From: Rothia santali
Lineage (GTDB): Bacteria > Actinomycetota > Actinomycetes > Actinomycetales > Micrococcaceae
Length of the DNA stretch: 38,514 nt
Direction: 5' to 3'
Assembly (NCBI RefSeq): GCF_024199905.1
Contig: NZ_JANAFB010000030.1
Coordinates: forward strand, 1-38,514
The position numbers and the translations under genes were made by a program. Shown here one piece after another: positions 16,336 through 23,826 of this stretch. A model generated the notes under the pieces. It did no database searches, was not told the DNA's origin, and was given only the letters and a program-made list of their open reading frames with translations. Within the stretch, counting starts at the first letter, position 1. Each line of letters starts with the position of its first letter.

Positions 16336-17322
16336 TCAGATGCAGATCTCGGGCCCCAGCTCCTCGCTCCGGCCGTCCACCGCGACGCTGGCGATCCCGC
16401 AGACCCGCGCCTCGACGTCGGGCTCCATGAGCATGGGCGTGTAGAGGGACTGGACGTTCTCGGTCCGGCGCCGCTGGGCCCGGTCCCCCTCGGGGTCGCT
16501 CTCCGGGTAGACCCGCATCTCCACGTAGTTGCCGTTGGCGGCCTCGTCGTACCGGGTGACCCGCCCCCAGGCCGCCATGCAGGAGTTCGAGTAGAGCATC
16601 TGGACCTGGACCTTGCCGTCGAGCCGCTGCTCGCTCGCCGCGATGACCGAGTCCTCCCGGCAGCGGGTGGTCATCGGGTCCACCCCGTTGGCGGCGTCGG
16701 CGTACTGCTCCTCCGAGGGGGAGGGGGCGACGTCGGCGGCCGCCGCGCCCCCGGGCCACCCGTCCTCGATCACCCGCTGCGCCGCGAGCGTGCCCGCCAC
16801 CGCCAGCACCGCGGTCAGCCCGAGGCCCAGGGCCATGGTCCCCAGCGTGACCCGCCGGGAGAGGACCCGCCCGAGGCCGCCCGGGCGCTCGGAGGCGTCC
16901 TCCCTGTCCGGGTCCGCGCCGCCGGATGCCGCGCGCAGGGCCTCCGCGCGGCGCCGCAGCCACGTCTCGGGGTCGACATCGAAGTGCTTGGCCAGGCGGT
17001 ACAGGGTGTTCTCCGAGGGCAGCTGCCGGCCGTTGAAGGTCTCGGAGAGCACGGTGCGCGAGATGCCGGTCGCGGAGGAGAGGGTGTGCAGCGTGGGGTT
17101 CCCGGCGTCGAGGCGCAGCTGGCGCAGGTCGGCCGCGAGGGCCGCGAGGTCCGGGTCGTCGGTCTCGGGTATCTGGATCCACGCTCCCCTGGGTCGGACG
17201 GAGGGCGCCCGAGGGCGCCGGGTGATCTCAGGGTACTCGAGGGGGATACGACGTGTTCGGTTCCTTCGGATCGGGCGTCCAGGGGCGGCGCGCGGCCCGG
17301 GGGCGTGCTTTCCTGGGGCCAT
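16336..17322 (-). CDS. Membrane-anchored XRE-type HTH protein with DUF2690 domain
   Basis: Three parts can be seen in 328 residues. (1) A cytoplasmic Xre-like helix-turn-helix at about 55-120: LAALAADLRQLRLDAG, then LHTLSSATGISRTVLSETFNG and LPSENTLYRLAKHFDVDPETW. (2) A single transmembrane helix near 158-180 (VTLGTMALGLGLTAVLAVAGTLAA). (3) An extracytoplasmic DUF2690-like domain with three cysteines: TTRCREDSVIAASEQ, QMLYSNSCMAAWGRVTRYD and VCGIASVAVDG. Such proteins are widespread in actinobacteria and their function is not established. The arrangement suggests an outside signal acting on a DNA-binding inside domain. ATG 17322 is the only usable start in frame, without a clear ribosome site, so the first 45 Arg/Pro-rich residues are uncertain. 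It lies 40 bases behind the Nudix-family regulator and may be co-transcribed. Confidence 0.85.
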   Translation of the reverse strand: MAPGKHAPGPRAAPGRPIRRNRTRRIPLEYPEITRRPRAPSVRPRGAWIQIPETDDPDLAALAADLRQLRLDAGNPTLHTLSSATGISRTVLSETFNGRQLPSENTLYRLAKHFDVDPETWLRRRAEALRAASGGADPDREDASERPGGLGRVLSRRVTLGTMALGLGLTAVLAVAGTLAAQRVIEDGWPGGAAAADVAPSPSEEQYADAANGVDPMTTRCREDSVIAASEQRLDGKVQVQMLYSNSCMAAWGRVTRYDEAANGNYVEMRVYPESDPEGDRAQRRRTENVQSLYTPMLMEPDVEARVCGIASVAVDGRSEELGPEICI

Positions 17323-17362
17323 GAGGGGCGGGCCTGACCGCGCCGTCGTCCCGGTCCGGCCC

Positions 17363-18247
17363 TCAGGCCGCCCCCAGCGGCCCCTGGTCCGCGAAGGCGA
17401 GCGCGTGGTCGTACCGGAAGAGGCGGGGCGGCCGGTGCCGGGTGCCCTCGACCCGCTTGCCGGTGTCGATGATCGACTTCGACGCCGCGATCTGCCGGCG
17501 GAAGTTCGCCGGGTCCAGCGGCCGACCCAGGATCGCCTCGTAGACCTCGCGCAGCTGGGCCAGGGTGAACTCCTCGCCCAGGAAGGAGTGCGCGATCCGC
17601 GAGTACTCGACCTTGTTCCGCAGCCGGTGCAGCGCGTACTCCACGATCTCGTTGTGGTCGAAGGCCAGGCGCGGCAGGTCGTCGGCCGGCATCCACTGGA
17701 TGTTCTCGTGGACGCGCGTCCGGTCGATCTCGGTGTTCGGGATCGAGGCCCAGTAGACCACCGAGACCACGCGCTCGGTGGGCTGCACGACGCCGTCCGC
17801 CCACTCGGTCCGCCCCGTGCCCTCGGCGCCGGCGGGCGCGCGGTGCACGGCCCCGAAGGCGTAGAGCTGCTCGAGGTACCCCGGGACCAGGCCGGTGGCC
17901 CGCTCCAGGGTGGAGCCCGCCGCCTGCTCGAGGGAGAGGTGGGCGGGCAGGGGTCCGCCGGGCAGCGCGAACATGCCCCTGAAGGGGTCGCGCAGCCGGC
18001 GGACCAGGGGGAGCCACAGCGTCCTATGCTCGTCTTCGCCGCCCCGCAGGGCCATGATGACGGTCGAGACCGCGAGCTGGACGGCGGCCGACTCGGAGTC
18101 GTGGGGCGCCAGGGCGTCGTCGGGCTCGCGCGCGGGACCGGCCGGGCCGGTGCGCGGGGGCTCCTCCGGCGGCGCGCCCGTGGGGCCGGACCGGGCGGCG
18201 TCGGGCCCCGTCCCCGTCCCGGACGGATCCAGGTTCGGTGAGGTCAC
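17363..18247 (-). CDS. NrtR-like regulator: degenerate Nudix domain plus winged helix
   Basis: About 294 residues. After a disordered Pro/Gly-rich N-terminus (1-48) a Nudix fold begins at QLAVSTVIMALRGG, with the Nudix-box region ALPGGPLPAHLSLEQAAG continuing STLERATGL. The catalytic REXXEE motif is not kept, which is usual for NrtR-type proteins that bind rather than cleave a nucleotide such as ADP-ribose. The C-terminal part has a winged-helix pattern (LAQLREVYEAILGRPLDPANF, then RQIAASKSIIDTGKR) and the family's RPPRLFRYD ending. GTG 18247 is four bases after the upstream stop, so translation is probably coupled to the monooxygenase-like gene. It may control NAD metabolism or its own operon; no NAD gene is near. 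A residual hydrolase is the alternative. Confidence 0.8.
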   Translation of the reverse strand: MTSPNLDPSGTGTGPDAARSGPTGAPPEEPPRTGPAGPAREPDDALAPHDSESAAVQLAVSTVIMALRGGEDEHRTLWLPLVRRLRDPFRGMFALPGGPLPAHLSLEQAAGSTLERATGLVPGYLEQLYAFGAVHRAPAGAEGTGRTEWADGVVQPTERVVSVVYWASIPNTEIDRTRVHENIQWMPADDLPRLAFDHNEIVEYALHRLRNKVEYSRIAHSFLGEEFTLAQLREVYEAILGRPLDPANFRRQIAASKSIIDTGKRVEGTRHRPPRLFRYDHALAFADQGPLGAA

Positions 18248-18251
18248 GGGG

Positions 18252-18569
18252 CTACTTCTGGAGCTCGCCCATGGTGTCCCAGCCCTCGCCCTCGACCTGG
18301 CGCGAGATGATGCGCGGGGTCTCCGCGAGGAGCGGGCGCATGGTCTCCAGGCCCTTGGCGAAGTGGTCGGAGTTCACGTGGGCCTCGCCGGCGTCGTCGT
18401 CGAAGGCCTCCAGCAGCACGTACTCGTTCGGGTCCTCCAGGCTGCGGGACCAGTCGAACCACTTGTTGCCGGGCTCGGCGCGGGTGGCCGCGGTGAACTC
18501 GCGGACGTGCTCGGGCCACGACTCGGCGTGCTCCGGCTTCACCTTGAACTTGACGATGATCGAGATCAT
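18252..18569 (-). CDS. Antibiotic biosynthesis monooxygenase (ABM/YgiN-like) family protein
   Basis: A 105-residue dimeric alpha-beta barrel protein. The sequence MISIIVKFKVKPEHAESW, FTAATRAEPGNKWFDWSRS, NEYVLLEAFDDDAGEAHVNS and HFAKGLETMRPLLAETPRI follows the ABM pattern seen in YgiN-type quinol monooxygenases and related stress proteins. ATG 18569 has AGAGGA five bases upstream. It begins a minus-strand unit with the NrtR-like gene. Members include cofactor-free quinol oxygenases, autoinducer-degrading proteins and many of unknown role, so the activity is not determined. It is divergent from the SRPBCC gene across 102 bases. Confidence 0.85.
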   Translation of the reverse strand: MISIIVKFKVKPEHAESWPEHVREFTAATRAEPGNKWFDWSRSLEDPNEYVLLEAFDDDAGEAHVNSDHFAKGLETMRPLLAETPRIISRQVEGEGWDTMGELQK

Positions 18570-18659
18570 GGGGGTCCTCTCTACGGTCACGCGGGTCCGC
18601 GGCGCCGGGCGCCGCCTTCCCTCCCATGGTGGCACATCACCCCGTCCGGGCGCGGGTGA

Positions 18660-18665
18660 GAGGAT
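18660..18665 (+). promoter_or_regulatory. Probable -10 of the SRPBCC gene
   Basis: GAGGAT, six bases before ATG 18672. It differs from the TANNNT pattern of other leaderless starts here only at the first base. The same bases could instead act as a weak ribosome site (AGAGG). Confidence 0.3.
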
Positions 18666-18671
18666 GGGGCC

Positions 18672-19157
18672 ATGAGCGAACCCCTCGTGAGATTCCTGCC
18701 CACCTCCCGCGACGTGATCAGCGCCGAGACGACCCTGAGCGGGACCTCGGCCGCCGAGGTCTACGAGCTGGTCTCCCAGCCGCGGCGCCACCACGAGCTC
18801 GACGGCGCCGGGACCGTCCGCCACCAGGTCCGCGGCCCCGAGCGCCCGGGGGAGGGCGAGGCCACCACGCAGTTCATGCGCCTCTACGGCATCCCGTACA
18901 CCATCACCGCGCACGTGGTCCGCGCCGAGCGGGACCGCGCCTTCGCCTGGCGCATGCCCACCGGGCACACGTGGGCGTGGGAGATGGAGCCCGCGGGGGA
19001 CGACGTCGTCGTGCGCGAGACCTTCGACGCCTCCGGCGCGCGCGCCCTCGGCCTGCCGCTGGCCCGGGCCTTCCGCCTGGGCGGGGCCTTCCGCCGGAAC
19101 CGGGAGGGCATCGCCCGCTCCCTGGCCGCCCTGCACCGCACGTTCGCCCGCCCGTAG
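18672..19157 (+). CDS. SRPBCC family protein
   Basis: A 161-residue START/Bet v1-like fold, a hydrophobic-ligand-binding scaffold. The pattern is ISAETTLSGTSAAEVYELVSQPRRHHELDGAG at the start, a central GIPYTITAHVVRAERDRAFAWRMP and AWEMEPAGDDVVVRETFDASG. It ends with a helix (FRRNREGIARSLAALHRTFA) as in polyketide-cyclase/dehydrase-like members. Function cannot be read from the fold. It stands between the ABM operon and the hydroxyacid dehydrogenase, with 146 bases to the latter. Confidence 0.8.
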   Translation: MSEPLVRFLPTSRDVISAETTLSGTSAAEVYELVSQPRRHHELDGAGTVRHQVRGPERPGEGEATTQFMRLYGIPYTITAHVVRAERDRAFAWRMPTGHTWAWEMEPAGDDVVVRETFDASGARALGLPLARAFRLGGAFRRNREGIARSLAALHRTFARP

Positions 19158-19234
19158 CCGGGAGCGCCCGCCGCGCCGCCGCCCGCCCCCGCATGCCGAG
19201 GCCGCCGGGCGCGGCCGGCGCCGACCCGCAGACC

Positions 19235-19248
19235 CGGGGGGCCCCCCG
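19235..19248. other. 14-bp GC palindrome between SRPBCC and dehydrogenase genes
   Basis: CGGGGGGCCCCCCG. It could form cruciform-like structure or end the SRPBCC transcript, but it lacks a loop and a T run. Confidence 0.25.
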
Positions 19249-19303
19249 CCGCACCCGGCACCCCGAAGACGCCCACCGAACCACGCCCCGACGAGGAGAC
19301 ACC

Positions 19304-20248
19304 GTGAAGATCCTGCTCCCCACCTCCATCGCCCTGGACGACTCCCGGCTCCCCCTGGGGCCCGACGACGTCGCCGCCCGCTACGACCCGACCGCGCCGC
19401 TGCCCGAGGAGCACGTCGCCGCCGAGGTCCTGGTGGCCTGGGGCAACACCGACGCGCAGCTCGCCGACGCCGCCGCGCGCATGGGCTCGGTGCGGCTCGT
19501 CCAGTCGCTGGCCGCGGGGCCCGACCAGATCGCCCGAGCCGGCTTCCGCGACGAGGCCGCGGTGTGCTCCGGCGTCGGGCTGCACGACCGCACGGTCACC
19601 GAGCACGCGCTGGCCCTGGTCCTGGCCCTGGTGCGCTCGCTGCCGCGGCTCGGGGAGTACCAGCGGGAGCGGCGCTGGGCCGCGGAGCTGACCGGCCCGC
19701 AGGAGCTGCACCCGGCCGACCGGCTGACCACGCTGCTCGGGGCGCGGGTCACGATCTGGGGCTTCGGCTCGATCGGGGCCACGCTCGCCCCGCTGCTCAC
19801 GGGGCTCGGCGCGCACGTCAGCGGCATCGCCCGCTCGACCGGGGAGCGCCACGGCTACCCGGTGGTCGCGACCGAGGAGAAGGACGAGCTGCTGGCCCGC
19901 ACCGACGTCCTGATCATGGTCCTGCCCTCGGGGGAGGGCACCGACGGGGCGCTCGACGCCGCGGTGCTGCGGACCCTGCCCTCCACGGCCTACGTGGTCA
20001 ACGTGGGCCGCGGGACCACCGTGGACGAGGCGGCGCTGATCTCCGCCCTGCAGGACGGGGTCATCGGCGGCGCCGCGCTGGACGTCACCGCGCGGGAGCC
20101 GCTGCCCGCCGGGGACCCGCTGTGGGACGCCCCGAACCTGCTGCTGACCCCGCACACCGCGGGCAACCGGCCCGTGGGCGCCGAGGAGCTGATCGGGCAC
20201 AACGTCGAGGCGCTGCGCGGCGGGGGCGAGCTCCGCAACGCGATGTGA
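19304..20248 (+). CDS. D-isomer-specific 2-hydroxyacid dehydrogenase
   Basis: Reduces a 2-oxoacid to a D-2-hydroxyacid (or the reverse) with NAD(P)H; 314 residues. The Rossmann motif is VTIWGFGSIGATLAPLLTGLGAHV. The catalytic triad is visible as Arg in VVNVGRGTTVDEAAL, Glu in ALDVTAREPLPAGDPLW and His in LLTPHTAGNRP. GTG 19304 is preceded by GAGGAG at five bases. The substrate is not evident. A formate dehydrogenase or phosphoglycerate dehydrogenase is less likely because the domain is short and the N-terminal half is divergent. It converges with the AEC transporter gene (25 bases between stops). A link to the 2-oxoacid chemistry of the neighbouring ThDP enzyme is possible but unproved. Confidence 0.9.
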   Translation: MKILLPTSIALDDSRLPLGPDDVAARYDPTAPLPEEHVAAEVLVAWGNTDAQLADAAARMGSVRLVQSLAAGPDQIARAGFRDEAAVCSGVGLHDRTVTEHALALVLALVRSLPRLGEYQRERRWAAELTGPQELHPADRLTTLLGARVTIWGFGSIGATLAPLLTGLGAHVSGIARSTGERHGYPVVATEEKDELLARTDVLIMVLPSGEGTDGALDAAVLRTLPSTAYVVNVGRGTTVDEAALISALQDGVIGGAALDVTAREPLPAGDPLWDAPNLLLTPHTAGNRPVGAEELIGHNVEALRGGGELRNAM

Positions 20249-20273
20249 GCGGCGGCCGGGTCGAGCGGCGTCG

Positions 20274-21194
20274 TCAGGCCATGATCGCGGAGATGACCAG
20301 CAGCCCCGGCACGGAGGCGATGGTCGAGAGCAGCACGATGTCCCGGGCCAGGCTCACGTCCTGGTTGTAGCGCGCGGCGAAGTTGAACAGGTTCTGCGCC
20401 GTCGGGAGCCCGCCCAGCACGGTCGCGGCGAAGAGGTCGTGCGGCGGAAGGTGGAAGACGAAGTTCGCGAGCAGGAACGCCGCGACCGGCATGGCCGCGA
20501 CCTTCAGCCCCACCGCCAGCAGCGTCTCCACGCGCTGCCCCGGCACCGCGAGCGGCCGGTTCCCGCGCAGCGACATCCCGAAGGCGATCAGGACCACCGG
20601 GATGCCCGCCCCGCCGAGCAGGTGCAGCGGCTCGTAGACGACCTCGGGCACCTGGCACCCCAGGGCGTTGACGACGACGCCGAGCACCGAGCCGATGATC
20701 AGCGGGTTGCGGAACGGCTGGGTCACGACGTCGCGCACCGAGATCCGCCCGTGCGCCACGATGTCGAGGATCGCCAGGCACAGCGGCGTCGCGATGACCA
20801 GCTGGAAGAGCAGGATCGGCGCGACCTGGGTGGGGTCGCCGAAGATGTAGGTGGCCACGGGCAGGCCCATGTTGTTGGAGTTCAGCAGCCCGGCGCCGAC
20901 GGCGCCCATGGTGACCCGCCCCATCTTCCGCTTCAGGAACAGCCCAACGATCAGCGCGTACAGCACCGCCATCGCCGCGAAGCTGAACGCGGCCACCGGC
21001 AGGCGCGCCGAGAAGATGACGCCGAGGTCCGAGGTGGAGAGGGTCGTGAACATCAGGGCCGGCAGCGCCACGAAGAACGCGAAGCGGTTCAGCGACCACC
21101 CGGCGTTCTGCCCCAGCACCCCGGCCCGGGCGACGACGTAGCCGATGCCGACCACGACGCCGATGATCGCAAACCCCTCCAGTACGCCGAGCAT
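20274..21194 (-). CDS. AEC (auxin efflux carrier) family transporter
   Basis: An inner-membrane permease of 306 residues with about ten hydrophobic helices in two five-helix halves. Features are GYVVARAGVLGQNAGWSLNRFAFFVALPALMF, AVGAGLLNSNNMGLPVATYIFGD, TQPFRNPLIIGSVLG, LGGAGIPVVLIAFGMSLRG and LGGLPTAQNLFNFAARY. The paired N-N-M-G and P-T-A-Q-N crossover motifs are characteristic. Bacterial AEC proteins often carry malonate, malate or other organic anions. ATG 21194 has AGAGGA five bases upstream, and TAGAAT (21233-21238, minus strand) is a good -10. A hairpin separates it from the ThDP gene, so it probably has its own promoter while lying in the same metabolic neighbourhood. Confidence 0.9.
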   Translation of the reverse strand: MLGVLEGFAIIGVVVGIGYVVARAGVLGQNAGWSLNRFAFFVALPALMFTTLSTSDLGVIFSARLPVAAFSFAAMAVLYALIVGLFLKRKMGRVTMGAVGAGLLNSNNMGLPVATYIFGDPTQVAPILLFQLVIATPLCLAILDIVAHGRISVRDVVTQPFRNPLIIGSVLGVVVNALGCQVPEVVYEPLHLLGGAGIPVVLIAFGMSLRGNRPLAVPGQRVETLLAVGLKVAAMPVAAFLLANFVFHLPPHDLFAATVLGGLPTAQNLFNFAARYNQDVSLARDIVLLSTIASVPGLLVISAIMA

Positions 21195-21232
21195 CCGGTC
21201 CTCTCACATCGCCTCGGGTGACTTCCCCAGCG

Positions 21233-21238
21233 ATTCTA
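21233..21238 (-). promoter_or_regulatory. -10 box of the AEC transporter gene
   Basis: TAGAAT on the minus strand, 38 bases before ATG 21194, giving a leader of about 30 bases with its own ribosome site. Confidence 0.4.
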
Positions 21239-21258
21239 TGCCCGACGCCGCGGCGGGG

Positions 21259-21289
21259 CCCGGGCCGTCCGGAGGGCGGACGGCCCGGG
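21259..21289 (-). terminator. Hairpin terminator after the ThDP enzyme gene
   Basis: CCCGGGCCGTCCG (21259-21271) and its exact complement CGGACGGCCCGGG (21277-21289) form 13-bp arms around GAGGG, seven bases past the stop of the minus-strand ThDP gene. Confidence 0.7.
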
Positions 21290-21296
21290 GCGCCGA

Positions 21297-22934
21297 CTAC
21301 GCGTCGATGCGCAGGTGGATCAGCGACGGGCCCTTGGTCCCCAGCGCCTTCGTCACCGTCTCGGCCAGGGTGTCCACGGTCGCGGAGAACCCGGTCGCGC
21401 CGAAGCCCTCGGCCAGCTTGACCCAGTCGGGCTGGACCAGGTCCACCGCGGTCGGGGCGATCTGGCGGGCCTCCTCGTTGGCCCGGATCTCGCCGTAACC
21501 GCCGTTGTCCACGCAGATGATCGGCAGGTCGAGTCGCTGCTCGACCGCCGTCATCAGCTCCTGGATCGCGAACATCAGCGCGCCGTCGCCGAGCAGGCAG
21601 ACCACCGGGCGCTCGGGGGCGGCGATCTTGGCGCCCACGGCCGCCGGGAGGCCGTAGCCCAGGGTCGCGTAGGTGGCCATGTAGAGCAGCGAGTTGGGGC
21701 GCGGGGCGCGGTAGAACGTCGTCGTGCCCATGTAGGTGACCTGCGAGGAGTCGCCGGAGATGATGGTGTCCTCGGGGAGGACGTCCATGATCAGCTCGTT
21801 GAGCTGGGCGAGCTCGGGGGCGATCGCGCGGCCCTCCTCGTCCAGGGCGTCGAAGACCGGCTGGAGGTCGCGGCGCTCGCGCTCCGGGCGCCCCTCGGAG
21901 GCCTTCCCCACGGCCTCGACCAGCTGCGGGATCACCGCGGCGGAGTTGCCGGGCAGCTCGAGGTCCGGGGTGATGTTGGTGAGCATCTGGTCGCGCACGA
22001 TGTCCACGCGGATCACCGGGCCGTCGGGGCGGATGTCGCCCTCCCACAGCTCGGCCTCGCCGATCTTGGAGCCCACGATCAGCGTTGCGTCCGCCTCGCG
22101 GCAGAAGGAGTGCGCGGCGGTCAGGCGGAGGTCCGCGCCGAGGGAGAGGCGGTGCTTCTCCGGGATCGCGCCCTTGCCGTTGACCGAGGTGATGACCGGG
22201 GCCTCGAGCAGCTCGGCGAGCTCCAGGAGGGACTCGCCGGCGGCGAGGGAGCCGCCTCCGGCGATGATGAGCGGGCGCTCGGCCTGCGCCAGGAGCTCGG
22301 CGGCGCGGGCGACGTCGTGCGCGGGCGCCGGCTGCGGAGAGCCCAGCGGGCGGGCCTGCAGGTCGGCGTCGGTGAACTCGGCCTCGGCCTCCAGGACGTC
22401 GAGGGGGACCTCGATGTGGACCGGGCGCGGGCGGGAGTGCTTGAAGGAGACGAAGGCGTTGTGGATCATCTCCACGGCCTCCAGGGCGGAGTTGACCCGG
22501 CGGGAGACGCCGACGATCGCGCCGACCGCCCCGGTCGGGTTCTTGGTCTCGTGGAGCGCGCCGATGTCGCGGAACTCCTGGCCGCGCGGGCGGCCGGGGG
22601 AGAGCAGGATCATCGGGCGGGACTCGGCGTAGGCGGTGGCCGCCCCGGAGAGCGAGTTCAGCAGGCCGGGGCCGGAGGTGGTGACCACGACGCCGGGCAG
22701 CCCGCGGGTCAGCGACCAGCCGTCGGCGCCGTAGGAGGCGCCCTGCTCGTGGCGGGTCGTCACCGGCTTGATCGCCAGCTCCTCCAGGTGCCGGTAGAAC
22801 TCCAGGTTATGCGTCCCGGGGATGCCGAAGACGGTGTCGATCCCGTAGTTGCGCAGCGTGGCCATGATCGCGTATCCGGCGTTCCTGCGGGGCTGAGTCT
22901 GCATCCCGGCCTCCTCGGTGGCGTGGGCGGTCAT
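21297..22934 (-). CDS. ThDP-dependent 2-oxoacid decarboxylase-like enzyme, possible 2-ketoarginine decarboxylase
   Basis: A three-domain acetolactate-synthase-superfamily enzyme of 545 residues. The N-terminal Pyr domain has YGIDTVFGIPGTHNLEFYRHL and the catalytic glutamate E63 in TTRHEQGASYGADGWS. A central domain (AERPLIIAGGGSLAAGESL) follows. The C-terminal PP domain has the ThDP motif GDGALMFAIQELMTAVEQ with the second half DLPIICVDNGGYGEI. PGTHNLEFYR and the overall length resemble AruI-type 5-guanidino-2-oxopentanoate decarboxylase as I recall it, more than a true biosynthetic acetolactate synthase; no small subunit gene adjoins. ATG 22934 is chosen for AAGGAG six bases upstream rather than the start at 22970. 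It is divergent from the XRE-cupin regulator, near an aminotransferase and a ureohydrolase. Benzoylformate-decarboxylase-like activity is an alternative. Confidence 0.75.
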   Translation of the reverse strand: MTAHATEEAGMQTQPRRNAGYAIMATLRNYGIDTVFGIPGTHNLEFYRHLEELAIKPVTTRHEQGASYGADGWSLTRGLPGVVVTTSGPGLLNSLSGAATAYAESRPMILLSPGRPRGQEFRDIGALHETKNPTGAVGAIVGVSRRVNSALEAVEMIHNAFVSFKHSRPRPVHIEVPLDVLEAEAEFTDADLQARPLGSPQPAPAHDVARAAELLAQAERPLIIAGGGSLAAGESLLELAELLEAPVITSVNGKGAIPEKHRLSLGADLRLTAAHSFCREADATLIVGSKIGEAELWEGDIRPDGPVIRVDIVRDQMLTNITPDLELPGNSAAVIPQLVEAVGKASEGRPERERRDLQPVFDALDEEGRAIAPELAQLNELIMDVLPEDTIISGDSSQVTYMGTTTFYRAPRPNSLLYMATYATLGYGLPAAVGAKIAAPERPVVCLLGDGALMFAIQELMTAVEQRLDLPIICVDNGGYGEIRANEEARQIAPTAVDLVQPDWVKLAEGFGATGFSATVDTLAETVTKALGTKGPSLIHLRIDA

Positions 22935-22975
22935 GTGGTCTCCTTCCGTATGCACTGTGGTGCGTGGCACACCAG

Positions 22976-23000
22976 AGTATACAAATACGAAACTATAGTT
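22976..23000 (-). promoter_or_regulatory. Promoter region of the ThDP gene with a small palindrome
   Basis: TATACT (22976-22981, minus strand) is a good -10 about 42 bases before the start. The perfect palindrome AACTATAGTT (22991-23000) lies just upstream, where a regulator could block or assist RNA polymerase. The local AT richness contrasts sharply with the surroundings. No convincing -35 is present. Confidence 0.45.
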
Positions 23001-23091
23001 ACCTCACCGGCATATTGCGAGCGGTCCCGTGGTGCGGGGCGGGCGGACCCGCCCCGGCGTCATCGCGCCGCGCCCCGGGTTGTGGTCCAGA

Positions 23092-23119
23092 CAACAAAAG
23101 TTTTCACGTCGAGTAGGAT
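23092..23119 (+). promoter_or_regulatory. Operator-like motif and -10 of the XRE-cupin gene
   Basis: CAACAAAAGTTTT (23092-23104) contains AAAA-G-TTTT and is followed by TAGGAT (23114-23119), a plausible -10. The same 13 bases occur inverted in the promoter of the ureohydrolase gene. This suggests autoregulation by the gene product and control of the downstream operon. Confidence 0.55.
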
Positions 23120-23216
23120 CGAGTCACGGGCGCCCCGCCGCCCGCAGGCCGTCGCCCGGCCGTCGGGACCGGGATCCCCGGTATCCCCTCGCGGTCGCCA
23201 GAAAGGACCCGGACCC

Positions 23217-23783
23217 GTGAAGCCATTGCCCGTGCAGCAGCCGGACAGGGAGCCCGAGCTGGGCGCCCGCCTGCGCAACCACCGACTCCGCGTCCACATT
23301 ACCATCGAGCAGCTGGCCACGGCCACCGGGCTGACCAAGGGCTTCATCAGTCGGGTCGAGCGCGAGCAGACCTCGCCGTCGGTCACCTCCCTGGTCAAGA
23401 TCTGCCGCGCCCTGCGCGTGGACATCGGGGCGCTCTTCGAGGAGCCGCCCACCAGCCTCGTGAGGCTCGACGACGCCCCCGCCGTCGACCTCGGCGGCGC
23501 CGGCATCCACGAGCGCCTCGTCTCCGCGCCGGAGCTCGAGAAGGCCCAGGTGCTGCGCGCGACCGTGGAGCCGGGCGGCGAGGGGGAGGACTCTCTCTAC
23601 ACGGTGGACTGCGAGACGGAGATCCTCCACGTCATCTCGGGTCACTTCCTGCTCCGCACCGCGGGCGGCGACTACGAGCTGGAGTCCGGCGACACCGTCA
23701 CGTTCAGCGGCCGCGAGCCGCACTCGTGGCGCAACCTGGGGGAGGAGCCCGCCGAGGTCATGTGGGTGCTCGTGGCTGGCTGA
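23217..23783 (+). CDS. XRE-family regulator with cupin sensor domain
   Basis: 188 residues. The N-terminal Xre helix-turn-helix is at about 14-70 (LGARLRNHRLRVHITIEQLATATGLTKGFISRVEREQTSPSVTSL). The C-terminal cupin, about 105-188, shows LRATVEPGGEGEDSL, ILHVISGHFLLRTAGGDYELESGDTVTFSGREPHSWRNLG and ends AEVMWVLVAG. Regulators of this build (PuuR-like and others) sense small metabolites such as polyamines, amino acids or sulfur compounds. GTG 23217 follows AAAGGA by about ten bases. It is divergent from the ThDP enzyme and upstream of the ureohydrolase-aminotransferase operon. A 13-bp motif shared by its own promoter and that operon makes it the likely regulator of both. The ligand may be arginine or a guanidino compound, by inference. 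Confidence 0.88.
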   Translation: MKPLPVQQPDREPELGARLRNHRLRVHITIEQLATATGLTKGFISRVEREQTSPSVTSLVKICRALRVDIGALFEEPPTSLVRLDDAPAVDLGGAGIHERLVSAPELEKAQVLRATVEPGGEGEDSLYTVDCETEILHVISGHFLLRTAGGDYELESGDTVTFSGREPHSWRNLGEEPAEVMWVLVAG

Positions 23784-23826
23784 GCGGTAGCGTGGGAGGT
23801 TCGCCCGTCTCCTCTCGAAGGCTCCC

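Noticed and set aside
21297-22934. Biosynthetic acetolactate synthase large subunit (IlvB)
   Set aside because: No small subunit or other branched-chain genes adjoin, and the N-terminal motif resembles catabolic decarboxylases more closely.
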